Source of the DNA: JABWBH01 sp964526695
GTDB taxonomy: Bacteria > Planctomycetota > Phycisphaerae > UBA1845
DNA: 64,000 nt
Assembly (NCBI GenBank): GCA_964526695.1
Contig: CAZGJA010000121.1
Location: 9,491 to 73,490 of the forward strand
Direction of reading: 5' to 3'
The notes beneath the pieces are model-generated. The model was not told the origin of the DNA, did not search any database, and saw nothing but the letters and a program-made list of their open reading frames with translations. Of this stretch, positions 7,884-16,492 are shown in pieces. The position numbers were made by a program, and so were the translations under genes. Numbering within the stretch: the stretch's first letter is position 1; every line of letters begins with the position of its first letter.

Positions 7884-8412
7884 GAGGAACGCCAGAATCC
7901 AATCGACGCTATGGTGCCGAAATACCTCAAACGATGTCAGTCACGCAACAGGCGAGAGATCCCCCCCAAGACAGACTGACATTAGAAGTAGTCATGCAAG
8001 GCGCCTCAGTCAAGCCTGACCGGGCATGGCGGAACTCGGAGCCGGGCGTTGGCGCCGTCACCCCCGCGCAGGCGGGGGTCCGGGGCGCAACGACAGAGCG
8101 ATGGATTCCCGCCTGCGCGGGAATGAGGGTATTTCGGGTAGTTCGTCGCTCCGCGACGAGTGCTCGCCACGGAGTGGCGAACTACCCGGTTCGCTCCGCG
8201 ACGAGACTGGATTCCCGCCCGCGCGGCAATGGCGGGCATCGGCTCTTGCTGTGAACAGTTATGCGATGGGAAGCGTGCGCTCTCTATGAGGGAGCGGCTG
8301 AATTTTGAGGAGGGACACCGCTTCCTTACGGGCGCGGCTTTGTGGTGCATACGACCAGGTTCTTTTTGCGCACAGCGCTGGAGCGCGCCCGGGGTTCATG
8401 TAGAATGTGCGC
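7884..8412. other. Repeat-filled intergenic region
   Basis: A 529-base spacer between the divergent nuclease gene and tsaB. Besides the composite repeat at 8057-8235, it holds a copy of the dispersed sequence CGCTTCCTTACGGGCGCGGC (about 8321-8340) that also occurs in the lptE signal region. A TAGAAT at 8401-8406 could be a -10 for tsaB but lacks a good -35. No gene seen. Confidence 0.5.
8057..8235. repeat. Composite dispersed repeat with branched hairpin (copy 1)
   Basis: The central 83 bases (8137-8219) match 55859-55941 with only four differences. The 51-base core starts GGTAGTTCG and ends CGAACTACC, closing an outer stem. Inside are the smaller hairpins TCGTCGCTCCGCGACGA and GCCACGGAGTGGC, so it can fold as a three-way junction. 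It is flanked by ATTCCCGCCTGCGCGGGAAT, a REP-like palindrome widespread in bacteria, and by a GTCACCCCCGCGCAGGCGGG-type hairpin. Confidence 0.85.
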
Positions 8413-9144
8413 ATGACAGCGAGCAGTTTATCACCGCAATTTGACCTGGCGCTGGAGACGTCCGGAAGATTCGGCGCGGTCGCGCTGGGCCGGGGCGACG
8501 ACTGCGTCGAGGTTTTACCGTTCGCGGCCACGGCGCACCACGCTTCGCAGCTCCTGCCCACGATCGACGCCCTTTGCAGCCGCCACGGGTGCGCGCCGGC
8601 CGACTTGCGGAACGTGTACGTCTCCGCCGGACCGGGGAGCTTCACGGGGTTGCGCGTCGGCGTGGCCACGGCACGCATGTTGGCGCTGGCGCTGGGGGTT
8701 AAGCTCGTGTGCGTGCCGACGCTGGAAGCTGTCGCCCAGAACGCCCTCGATCTCGCCGATCCGCCCTCCCATGTGGCCGTGCTCTTGGACGCGAAGCGCG
8801 CGCACGTTTACGCCTGCGCCTTCCAGCGGCAGGGCGGGCGCTACGCCGCGTTGGCGCCGCCCATGGAGGCCGATCCCGCAGCGTTTCTGGCGTCGATGCC
8901 GCAGGACAGCGGTGTGCTTGGCGAGGGCGTCGAGGCGCACCGCGCCGTGATCGAGGCGTCGGGTTTGACGATCCCTGCGGGCGTATCCCATACGCCGGAC
9001 GCGCGAATCATCCTGCAGCTCGGGCGGGAGGCGGCGATCGCGGGTCGCTTCACCGAGCCTCGAAACCTGGTTCCGATCTACATCCGTCGAGCCGAGGCCG
9101 AGGAGCGCTGGGAGGCGCGACACGGCGCCGCCGGTGCCGCTTAG
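8413..9144 (+). CDS. tsaB: tRNA threonylcarbamoyladenosine biosynthesis protein TsaB
   Basis: Partner of TsaD and TsaE in making t6A37 of tRNAs that read ANN codons. The 243-residue protein opens with the ASKHA-like DLALETSGRFGAVALG and has the TsaB hallmark YVSAGPGSFTGLRVGVATAR. Further matches are VPTLEAVAQNA and LLDAKRAHVYACAF. The C-terminal half is weakly conserved, as usual for the family. An in-frame GTG at 8407 is an alternative start. It is followed closely by the thymidine kinase gene. TsaD is not in the window. Confidence 0.92.
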   Translation: MTASSLSPQFDLALETSGRFGAVALGRGDDCVEVLPFAATAHHASQLLPTIDALCSRHGCAPADLRNVYVSAGPGSFTGLRVGVATARMLALALGVKLVCVPTLEAVAQNALDLADPPSHVAVLLDAKRAHVYACAFQRQGGRYAALAPPMEADPAAFLASMPQDSGVLGEGVEAHRAVIEASGLTIPAGVSHTPDARIILQLGREAAIAGRFTEPRNLVPIYIRRAEAEERWEARHGAAGAA

Positions 9145-9154
9145 GCTCGGCTCG

Positions 9155-9183
9155 CTTGCCGCCGGATGCCCGCTCCGGATAAT
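9155..9183 (+). promoter_or_regulatory. Possible promoter for thymidine kinase
   Basis: GATAAT at 9178-9183 is preceded by TTGCCG at 9156-9161 with a 16-base spacer. If used, transcription starts near 9190, so the first internal ATGs (9190 or 9208) would be better start codons than 9166. This is weak evidence from hexamer similarity only. Confidence 0.35.
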
Positions 9184-9189
9184 GCCGCC

Positions 9190-9825
9190 ATGCTGAACCC
9201 CGCGCCCATGCCGGCCGAGGAGGCGAGCGAGCGAGCGTTCGCACGGGATCGCTCCACGCGCGACATCGCCGGCGCGTGCGGCGGGATCGAGTTGATCCTC
9301 GGCTGCATGTTCAGCGGGAAGACGACGCGGATGCTGCGGCGCCTGCTCGGCGCGGAGCCGGGCCGATACGCGACATTCAAGCATCAGCGCGACACCCGAT
9401 ACGTCCAGCGCATGATCGTCACGCACTCGGGGCTGAGCATTGAGGCGGAGGTCGTGCGCATGTCCGGCGAGATCGGCGATCGCCTCCCCGACGGCGTCGC
9501 CCTGGTCGGCATTGACGAAGCGCACTTCTTCGATGACGGCCTGCCCGAGGCGTGCGAGGCGTTGCGAGGTCGAGGCGTGGAGGTCATGCTCACCGGGCTG
9601 GATCGCACAAGCTGGGGCAGGCCGTTTCCGATTATCGAGCGGCTCCGCGGTTCGGCGGACTGCGTTCGCATGATGACGGCCGTGTGCGCCCGATGCGGCG
9701 GCTCGGGCGAGTACACCCAGCGTCTGACGCCCATCGTCGGCGGCGACATCATCGGCGGTCCGGATGCGTTTGAGCCGCGCTGCGCCGCCTGTTGGCGACC
9801 GCCGCCGGAGCCGCCTGTGGATTGA
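9190..9825 (+). CDS. tdk: Thymidine kinase (Tdk, type II)
   Basis: Salvage enzyme that phosphorylates thymidine to dTMP. The P-loop GCMFSGKT lies near residue 37, the Walker B VGIDEAHFFDD follows, and the lid/zinc region has CARCGG and CAAC. The loop GLDRTSWGRPFP matches the family's substrate-binding GLD...GxPF segment. Upstream in-frame ATGs exist at 9166 and downstream at 9208; 9190 is a compromise set by the possible promoter. The roughly 30-residue extension before the kinase fold is unusual and may be partly untranslated. It lies just downstream of tsaB on the same strand. Confidence 0.88.
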   Translation: MLNPAPMPAEEASERAFARDRSTRDIAGACGGIELILGCMFSGKTTRMLRRLLGAEPGRYATFKHQRDTRYVQRMIVTHSGLSIEAEVVRMSGEIGDRLPDGVALVGIDEAHFFDDGLPEACEALRGRGVEVMLTGLDRTSWGRPFPIIERLRGSADCVRMMTAVCARCGGSGEYTQRLTPIVGGDIIGGPDAFEPRCAACWRPPPEPPVD

Positions 9826-9927
9826 GCGGGACGCGCCGGGCGGATCGGCAACTGCCGAATAAGCCTCGAATACGTAGACATTTGGGGAATTGCGCCGCGA
9901 CCTGATTCGACTTGGGTGGAATGAACC

Positions 9928-11157
9928 ATGAGAGCAGTTCTGAAAGCACGCATCGCCCTAGTGTGCGGGGTTTCGCTTTGCACCTTCGCCGGTGCCGCGC
10001 TTCAGGATGCCAAGCCCGCCTCGCGCCCCCAGCCCGCAAGGCAAGAGCCGCCCCGCCCCACGCGCAAGCTCTTCCTCCTTCCGGAAAGCCGCTCGCTGGG
10101 CACGCTGCTTATCCGCCCCATCGGCGCCCAGCCGGACATCCCCTGGGACGAATGGGCGGACGCCAAAGGGCAAATCCTCGTTCCCTCCGGTCACGACATC
10201 ATGCTCACGGTTTCGGAGGAGGGGGCGGCCGACCTGTCGCCGCTCACGGACCTTAAGGCGAACAGCCTGCAGGCGTTGTCCTTGCGACGGACGGGCGTCA
10301 AGGACGGCGATCTGAAAAACCTGGCGGCGCTCACGGGCCTGCTGGAGCTGGACCTGCGGCACACGCAGATCGGCGATGAAGGGCTGAGGTTGCTTGCGCC
10401 GATGCAACGGCTGCACGTGCTTCGACTGGCGGAGACTAAAGTCACGAATGACGGCATGGGTTCGGTCGCGCGGTTGGAGGCGATCGAAGTGCTTGAGCTT
10501 CCGACCCAGATCGACCGGCAGGGGCTGGCGCGCCTTGCCGAGCGGACGAAACTTGCCGAACTGATGCTGCGGGGGAATCAGCATTTGGGCGAGTCCGACG
10601 CGCTTCGCGTGCTGACGCCGCTGAAGGCGCTTGCGCGGCTCGACTTTTCGGAGAGCAATGTCTCGGATGCTGCGCTGGCGCCGCTGGCGGAACTGTCCCG
10701 GCTGGAGATTCTCGACTTCTCGAAGACGGGCGTGACGGACGAAGGCTTGCGCAAGCTGGCGAAGCTCCGCTGGCTGACGCGGCTGAACCTCACGGCGACG
10801 AAGGTGAGCAGTTCGAGCCTGCCCGCGCTGGCGGAGTTCCGCACGCTGGAGTCGCTGCTGCTGGGCGGGACCGGCGTAGGCGACGAAGGGCTGGAGTCGC
10901 TCGGCAAGCTCGCGGCACTTAAGACGCTCTCGCTGGCGGGGACGAAGGTGACGGACGCCGGCGTCGCCCGACTTGAGCCGTTGGCAGCCTCGATCGAAGA
11001 GCTTTACCTCTACGACCTCAAACTGACGGACGCGTCGTGCAAGCTGTTCGAGAGGATGCCCAAGCTGAAGCGGCTCGTCATCCGCCGGACGGGCATCACC
11101 GACGAAGCCGCCAATCGCCTCGGCGAAAAGCTGCCGAACTGCGCCATCGTCAAGTGA
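9928..11157 (+). CDS. Secreted leucine-rich repeat protein
   Basis: A 409-residue exported protein. The N-terminus (MRAVLKARIALVCGVSLCTF) is a signal peptide, followed by a Pro/Arg-rich stretch and a non-repeat region to about residue 105. From there to the end run about 12 leucine-rich repeats of roughly 24 residues, such as LTGLLELDLRHTQIGDEGLR and LSRLEILDFSKTGVTDEGLR. The T-x-V/I-x-D-E/A-G-L pattern is the cysteine-free, RNI-like class abundant in planctomycetes. It is probably a binding surface with an unknown ligand. It stands alone between tdk and a convergent gene. Confidence 0.82.
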   Translation: MRAVLKARIALVCGVSLCTFAGAALQDAKPASRPQPARQEPPRPTRKLFLLPESRSLGTLLIRPIGAQPDIPWDEWADAKGQILVPSGHDIMLTVSEEGAADLSPLTDLKANSLQALSLRRTGVKDGDLKNLAALTGLLELDLRHTQIGDEGLRLLAPMQRLHVLRLAETKVTNDGMGSVARLEAIEVLELPTQIDRQGLARLAERTKLAELMLRGNQHLGESDALRVLTPLKALARLDFSESNVSDAALAPLAELSRLEILDFSKTGVTDEGLRKLAKLRWLTRLNLTATKVSSSSLPALAEFRTLESLLLGGTGVGDEGLESLGKLAALKTLSLAGTKVTDAGVARLEPLAASIEELYLYDLKLTDASCKLFERMPKLKRLVIRRTGITDEAANRLGEKLPNCAIVK

Positions 11158-11320
11158 CTCAAGCGAGCCGCGATCTTCAGATCGCGCGAATCGTTGGCGA
11201 CGGGACAACCATCCGAATTCGTGCAGCGGCGAACCCGAAGCGGAAACCGCTTTTGCACACGCGGATCCGCGCGGACTGAAGTCCGCGGCTCGCAAGCCGA
11301 GAACAGGATTTCAATGAGCC

Positions 11321-13114
11321 TCAACCGCCGCCCTTCGCGGGTTCGGCCGGCTGACGCGGAGGCGCGACGAGCGCCGCTTCCTTCAATCCGCGGACCACCT
11401 CCACCGGAATGAACACGTCGTACTCCTTCGAGCCTGGCCCCGCGCCGCGGAGCAACACGCAGATGGGATCATGCACATCGCCCATGGCGAAATCCGACGA
11501 TCCCTCCAGCTCATGGACGATCGCTCGAATCAACTGCGAAAACCGAGCCGGATCCAGAAACGCGCGCGCGGAACCTTCGGCGGAGAGGAAACCCGTGGCT
11601 TTGCTAACCGGCTCAAGCTCAGTGATTGGAGAGCCTCCCGCTTTGATGGCTTTCGCAGCAGCCTCGAAGGGCGCGGCGCCGCCGCCGAAGGTGATCACGA
11701 GGTGCTTGTCCCCCACCACTCCCATCCGCAGCCTCGGCGCGTCCTTGCCCAGAATCGCCTGCAACTTCGGCAGGTCCACGTGTTCGATCTTCGACCAGTC
11801 CGCCGAAATGTGGTGCACTTTCACATCGCCGATCGTCTCGGCGTCGCGCTTGAATTCGACGGTGGCCCAGAGCACATTAATGGCAGGATCCTTGAACGGC
11901 CCCTGCTTCAGCACGTTTGCCCAGACCTCAATGCCGGCGAGAATCACGTCGCACTGACCGTCCGTCTCGACGATCTGCGTGATCGACCCCAAACCGTCCG
12001 CACCGGGCGGCAGCGCCGTGATGACCCCGCGCAGCGCTTTCACGTGCGCGGTGATCGCCGCGCAAGCCTCCTTGATCCGCCTGCCTTTCACCGGATCAAG
12101 CAGCCCTCCGGCATCGCCGATGCCCATCAGGAGATCGATCCAGTCCTGCGGCTCGGCGGGCTTGGCAAAAACGATCCCCCCCCCCACCGCGTATCCTTCC
12201 GCGGGAAGCCCGGCCAGCAGCGCGCCGGCATTGAGGCGTGCCGGTGCGCCGACGGCATCCCCGCCGGCGCTCCACAGCGTCTCCGCGTGAAGCCCTTCCT
12301 CCACGAGTCGAATGGAAAGCTGAACCTGCCGGCAATCCTCGAAGGAGTCGATGAACAGCTCGCGCACTCCGCCTTCCTTGAGGAAGTCCTTGAACTCCTG
12401 GCTGGCTGTGATCGACGCCATGTTCACCCAGGCGGACACGTCGTTCTTCGCGTAGCGCTCGAGCTGATGTGCGGAGAACTTTCGCGCGAGCGGCTCCTTC
12501 GCGTCGAGCATGCGCCGCAGCGTTTCCTCTTTCTCGGAGAAGAGCGCGAAGCCGCCCTTCCTGGCGGCAAACGACGGCTGCTCGCGCATGACGATCCGGC
12601 TGATCCCGCCCGCGGCGGGTGCGGGCTGAAGCCCCTTGAGCATCGCGTCGTAGTCCTTCGCGGGCAGCACGATGACGGAGCGGGCGCCGAGGTCTGAGCC
12701 GCTCTCCGTTCCCGCCGGCGCAAGGAGAACCAGCGCGGCGTCGCCGGTTTCGCTGACGCCCTCGAGGATGTTGAGGTACGCCTTCAGGCCCATCGAAGGC
12801 GTGAGCGGCAGCGAGAAGTCGATCTGCCCGAAAAGCCTCGCCAGCTTCTGCTCGAAGCCCTGCATGTCGCGCCAAGTAATGGCCGCCCATGCGTCGGCGG
12901 GGATCACGTCGAGCAATGCCGTGCCGGACGGTGACGCGGGTCCAGCGGGACTTGGAGCAGGCGCCGGGGCGGAGGGTTTTGGCTCGCCGGGCTTTGCGTC
13001 CTGCGCCGCGCCCATGCCGATCGCGGAAGTCGCCGCGAGTGCCGTCGCGGCCAGCAGGAGGACAAAACTAAACCGCGCCCGAGTCAGAGGATCATGCAAA
13101 CGTGAGTCGCTCAT
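11321..13114 (-). CDS. Secreted DUF3352-like hypothetical protein
   Basis: A 597-residue protein with an N-terminal hydrophobic segment (ARFSFVLLLAATALAATSAI), an Ala/Pro-rich linker, then a long exported domain beginning LLDVIPADAWAAITWRDMQG. This arrangement and the later LFSEKEETLRRMLDAKEPLA segment resemble DUF3352-type proteins found in planctomycetes and cyanobacteria; the assignment is by eye. No catalytic motif is evident. Codons for GGG in YAVGGGIVF contain an uninterrupted run of ten G (complement of about 12176-12185), a possible slippage site. It is convergent with the LRR gene. Confidence 0.65.
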   Translation of the reverse strand: MSDSRLHDPLTRARFSFVLLLAATALAATSAIGMGAAQDAKPGEPKPSAPAPAPSPAGPASPSGTALLDVIPADAWAAITWRDMQGFEQKLARLFGQIDFSLPLTPSMGLKAYLNILEGVSETGDAALVLLAPAGTESGSDLGARSVIVLPAKDYDAMLKGLQPAPAAGGISRIVMREQPSFAARKGGFALFSEKEETLRRMLDAKEPLARKFSAHQLERYAKNDVSAWVNMASITASQEFKDFLKEGGVRELFIDSFEDCRQVQLSIRLVEEGLHAETLWSAGGDAVGAPARLNAGALLAGLPAEGYAVGGGIVFAKPAEPQDWIDLLMGIGDAGGLLDPVKGRRIKEACAAITAHVKALRGVITALPPGADGLGSITQIVETDGQCDVILAGIEVWANVLKQGPFKDPAINVLWATVEFKRDAETIGDVKVHHISADWSKIEHVDLPKLQAILGKDAPRLRMGVVGDKHLVITFGGGAAPFEAAAKAIKAGGSPITELEPVSKATGFLSAEGSARAFLDPARFSQLIRAIVHELEGSSDFAMGDVHDPICVLLRGAGPGSKEYDVFIPVEVVRGLKEAALVAPPRQPAEPAKGGG

Positions 13115-13164
13115 TGGGCACTCCGTTCATTCAAAAGTAAAAGCCACGCGCCGCCTCGGCCTCG

Positions 13165-13380
13165 GCTGGTCGATGAGGTCGGCTTCAGCCGACCAGCCAT
13201 TGCCCCCTGCTTCAAGCAGGGGGAGTAATCCAAACCCAGTTTCAGCTCTAAGCCGGCTTCAGCCGGGCTTTTCGATTTCGAAGAACGAACCGGCTGAAGG
13301 CCGGCTCATGGCGCAACGACCGCACGCGCCCACCGCCTGAAGGCGGCGGCAAAAACCGTCCGGCTGAAGCCGGCCAAACA
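13165..13380. repeat. Cluster of six hairpins with TTCA or TGAA loops
   Basis: Six short palindromes follow one another: GTCGGCTTCAGCCGAC, CCCCTGCTTCAAGCAGGGG, GCCGGCTTCAGCCGGGC, CCGGCTGAAGGCCGG, CGCCTGAAGGCGG and CCGGCTGAAGCCGG. All share the tetraloop TTCA or its complement TGAA, three in one orientation and three in the other. They fill the 334-base spacer between the DUF3352-like gene and the epimerase gene, where no gene is seen. Confidence 0.8.
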
Positions 13381-13448
13381 GCGGTCCGCTTCACGACGAA
13401 CTACCTTGCGTTGTGCACCTGCCGGGCTGCGACCGACTTTTTGATTGC

Positions 13449-14348
13449 TCACTCCTCCGTCTCCAGCAACTCCCCGATCGTGCTTTCCAGCAGCGGCTCG
13501 CCGCCGAACTCCATCCCCAGCGCGCGGAGCTTCGAAGTGTCGATCTGATGCTTCGGACCTTTGTTCAGCGGCGTAATCTCGCTGTCGCCGCCCGCAAGCT
13601 CGCGCGCGATCAGCGCCACGTCCTGCTCCGCCACATAGCGATCGTAGCAATTGTACGACTGCCCCGCGATCCCCTCGGCGCCAAGCAGGAGGCTCACCGC
13701 CCGCGCGACGTCGCCGGCGTGAACTTCCTTGCCGCCCTTCGACGACGCCACCGGCTCGCCACGCTTCACTGTCTGGATGACTTCGTACCACTTGCTCTCC
13801 TGAACAGGCCGCGCGACGCCGTAGATGCCCGTCGGACGCAGCGCGCAAATCGGGAAGCCGTGCCCCAGCCCGAAACTGTACACAAACTCCTCGATCGCCG
13901 CCTTGTGCGCGCCGTAATGCGACAGGGGCCACATCGGATGCGCCTCGTCGAGGGGACGGTCCTCCAGCACCACCTCATGCACGGCGCACGTCGAGATGAA
14001 GATGAACCGCCCCACTCCTTCCGCGCGGGCGGCCTCGATGAGCCGGATCGTCCCGCCGACGTTGCGCCGGACGAACTCGATGAGGTCGCCCTCCGCGCCG
14101 CGGAACCCGGTGCCGGGACGGTCCAACGCGGCATGTACCACGGCCTCCGTGCCGCGCACCAGCGACTTCGCCGCGGCATCGTCGCCCAACTCTCCTGGAA
14201 CCCACTCGATCGAATCCTCCAAGTCGTCAAATCCGCCGCGATCCGACGTCGATCGATGCCAGCAGCGGCACCGATGCCCCTCGCCGACGAGTTGCTCGAC
14301 GATGTACCTGCCAAGAAACCCGGTCGCGCCGGTCACGCCGATCAACAT
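13449..14348 (-). CDS. NAD-dependent epimerase/dehydratase family protein
   Basis: An extended short-chain dehydrogenase/reductase of 299 residues. The Rossmann nucleotide site MLIGVTGATGFLGRYIVEQL is at the very N-terminus, which fixes the ATG at 14348. Later features are VVHAALDRPG, RFIFISTCAVHE (catalytic Ser/Thr region), YGAHKAAIEEFV (the YxxxK dyad) and ICALRPTGIYGVARP. The substrate cannot be set; nucleotide sugars or related compounds are typical. It is followed upstream by a 167-bp repeat element and a beta-lactamase-family gene on the same strand. The family is certain, the reaction is not. Confidence 0.85.
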   Translation of the reverse strand: MLIGVTGATGFLGRYIVEQLVGEGHRCRCWHRSTSDRGGFDDLEDSIEWVPGELGDDAAAKSLVRGTEAVVHAALDRPGTGFRGAEGDLIEFVRRNVGGTIRLIEAARAEGVGRFIFISTCAVHEVVLEDRPLDEAHPMWPLSHYGAHKAAIEEFVYSFGLGHGFPICALRPTGIYGVARPVQESKWYEVIQTVKRGEPVASSKGGKEVHAGDVARAVSLLLGAEGIAGQSYNCYDRYVAEQDVALIARELAGGDSEITPLNKGPKHQIDTSKLRALGMEFGGEPLLESTIGELLETEE

Positions 14349-14382
14349 CTGCCAATCCCCTCGCTTCGAATCACCATTGAAC

Positions 14383-14549
14383 CTGAGTCTCCATCTGACT
14401 CCGGTGCGCAGCGCCGTGTTTGCCCTGAAGTTGCAACGCGGCGTGCCTTCGCGCCCCGGAGGGGCACAACACCTCCCGTCGATTTCCCTTCGGGATCGTA
14501 AGTTTCTGCAATTCCAAAGCTCGGCAACCAGAGCTAACTGGAGATTCAG
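14383..14549 (+). mobile_element. 167-bp MITE-like element, copy 1
   Basis: First of three copies of the same 167-bp sequence. Ends are CTGAGTCTCCA (14383-14393) and TGGAGATTCAG (14539-14549), an 11-bp terminal inverted repeat with one mismatch. Shared internal blocks include CTGACTCCGGTGCGCA, CGCGGCGTGCC, ACCTCCC and GGCAACC. No ORF of interest is inside. It lies between two minus-strand genes. Confidence 0.8.
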
Positions 14550-14587
14550 TTCACTGCATGACCGCCCCTGCCCGCGATGGTCGCATC

Positions 14588-15847
14588 TTACTTTCCGCCA
14601 AGATGCAACTGAATCAACCCCGCCGCGGCCTCGTCGCAGGCTTGTGCCGCTTCCTCGTGAGCACAGTTGCACGCGACCAGGACCGCGAAATTCTTCTCCG
14701 GCGAGACCCAGGCCACACAGTACCACATCGTGTTGCTCCCCGCGTGGGTCAAGACCCGCCCGCCCCACGGGCGCTGGGCGACGCCCCAGCCGCAGGCGTA
14801 CTCCTGCCCCGCCGCAGGCGCGTGCAACCTGGTGAACGTCTCGCCTTTAAGCAGCTTGGACTCGCCGCGTTCGCCGATGATGTGCTGCCCCACGAACTTC
14901 GCCCAGTCGGGGACGCTGCAATGGACCGTCCCCCCCGGTCCGATCGCGGCGGGGTTGTCGGCCATCTTGCCGGGAGGCATCGGAGTCAGGTTCCCCTTCT
15001 TGCCCGCGTGCCCCCACGGCTGATCGACGAGCTTCGCGTCTCCTGGCGCGCCGAACCCGGCGGAGGTCATGCCCAGCGGGCCGAAGAGTTTTTCCTGCAT
15101 GAGCGATTCCCACGGCTTGCCCGCAAGCGTCTCGGCCATGTGCCCGGCGATGGCGTAACCGGCGTTGGCGTACATGAACTTCTCGCCGGGTTTGACCGCC
15201 GGCGGAACGGTTACCACGCCCTCCAACAAGGTTCGCCGCTGCTCGGTCGGCGTGCCGCCATGCGCCCAGAGTTTCGCCCACAGCCCGTTGGCGCTTAAGT
15301 CCGTGGGCACGCCGCCACGATGCGTGAGTAATTGCTCGAGCGTGACGCCGCGGTAGTCCGCATGAATCTTCTCCCCGAGTTCAGGGAACACCTCCGCGAT
15401 CGTGGTCCCCCACTTGATCTTCCCCTGCTCGACGAACATCGCCAGCAGCGTGGCGGTCATGGCCTTCGTGTCCGAGCCGATGTGCACCTTGTCGAGGAGG
15501 GTCATCTTCTGCGGCGAACCGAGCCTGCGAACGCCGACGGCCCCGATCCGACCAGCCGCCTCGCCCTTCACAATCGCACCGATCATGCCCGGAATCTCAT
15601 GCTTGGCGCGAATCGGCTCCAGGAGCGCCTCCACGTCCGGAGACGAGAATTCCGCGGACGGGGGTTGAGCAGCCGGCGTCCCGGGTTGAGCAGCCGGCGT
15701 CGCGCCCTCCTGCGCCACGGCCGCCTGCCGTGTTGGCAGCGCTCCTGCGGTCTCCGATGCGGCGAGCGCCGCTGTCGTTACCCAAGCGGCTAGCGCCCAG
15801 ACCGTCATCATCAGGCAGACAGATTTGATACGTTTACGTGATTTCAT
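14588..15847 (-). CDS. Serine hydrolase of the beta-lactamase (class C/esterase) family
   Basis: A 419-residue exported hydrolase. A signal peptide (KSVCLMMTVWALAAWVTTAA) is followed by a low-complexity Ala/Pro/Gln linker that includes two AAQPGTPAAQP-like repeats. The beta-lactamase fold has the catalytic S-x-x-K in IGSDTKAMTA, the Y-x-N in MYANAGYAIAG, and HAGSNTMW as the KTG-equivalent. The family covers class C beta-lactamases, D-peptidases and esterases, so antibiotic resistance should not be assumed. ATG 15847 is chosen for the GGAGG seven bases upstream. 167-bp elements lie on both sides of the gene. Confidence 0.85.
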   Translation of the reverse strand: MKSRKRIKSVCLMMTVWALAAWVTTAALAASETAGALPTRQAAVAQEGATPAAQPGTPAAQPPSAEFSSPDVEALLEPIRAKHEIPGMIGAIVKGEAAGRIGAVGVRRLGSPQKMTLLDKVHIGSDTKAMTATLLAMFVEQGKIKWGTTIAEVFPELGEKIHADYRGVTLEQLLTHRGGVPTDLSANGLWAKLWAHGGTPTEQRRTLLEGVVTVPPAVKPGEKFMYANAGYAIAGHMAETLAGKPWESLMQEKLFGPLGMTSAGFGAPGDAKLVDQPWGHAGKKGNLTPMPPGKMADNPAAIGPGGTVHCSVPDWAKFVGQHIIGERGESKLLKGETFTRLHAPAAGQEYACGWGVAQRPWGGRVLTHAGSNTMWYCVAWVSPEKNFAVLVACNCAHEEAAQACDEAAAGLIQLHLGGK

Positions 15848-16492
15848 TCGTACCTCCGGATCAGTCGCGCTGGGTGAGAAGCCCACGCCGAGCCGCCCAA
15901 TCCCAACGTAGAAGCGCGCATGGGCATCGTCACGCCCGCGAAGGCAGAGGTCCAGAGCGCCAAGGCTCGTTCAGTCCGCCTGTCGATTGGCTTCCGGAAA
16001 GCTCTTTTCTGAAGTCTTCATCTGACTCCGGTGCGCCACGCGTTGCTCGCCTTGAGGTTGGGCGCGGCGTGCCTTTGTGCCCCTCCGGAGCACAGAACCT
16101 CCCGACGATTGCCCTGCACCATCGTCATATCATGCCATTCCAAAACCCGGCAACCGGAGCCAACTGGAGACTCGGTAGCTTTCTTTCAACGCAACGTAGC
16201 CGCTCCAATTCGTCAACCGATTGCCCATCGGCGCGTGCATCGGCAAGCCTGCGGTCATATCCTCCCCTCAAGTCTTCCCTCGACGAAGGCGACTTTCCGT
16301 CACTCGCGTCGGAATGTGTCGCGCCTTGGACCGCGGTGGGGACAAGTCCGTGCAGCGGGCGGGTTGAATCCGACGCGATGCCGAACGATGATCGACCGTG
16401 TGGGGCGGGCAGGGTGACGGGGGTATGCGTGTGTGGTGTGTGTCCACGCCTCTCCTCTCGCACGACGCCGCCCCGCGCAGGCGAGCATCGAC
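15848..16492. other. Divergent intergenic region with element copy 2
   Basis: A 645-base spacer between the hydrolase (minus) and the ABC transporter operon (plus). It contains a degenerate GTCACGCCCGCGAAGGC hairpin near 15928-15960, the 167-bp element at 16009-16175, and about 300 bases of unannotated GC-rich DNA. No credible gene seen. Confidence 0.5.
16009..16175 (+). mobile_element. 167-bp MITE-like element, copy 2
   Basis: Same length and block order as the copies at 14383 and 24799. The left end, CTGAAGTCTTCA, has decayed relative to the consensus CTGAGTCTCCA; the right end is TGGAGACTCGG (16165-16175). Shared blocks include ATCTGACTCCGGTGCGC, GCGCGGCGTGCCTTTG, AACCTCCC and CCCGGCAACCGGAGCC. 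It lies upstream of the divergent hydrolase and ABC genes. Confidence 0.8.

Noticed and set aside
14588..15847. Antibiotic-resistance beta-lactamase
   Set aside because: The S-x-x-K and Y-x-N motifs define the broad serine hydrolase family; context and sequence do not single out a true lactamase.
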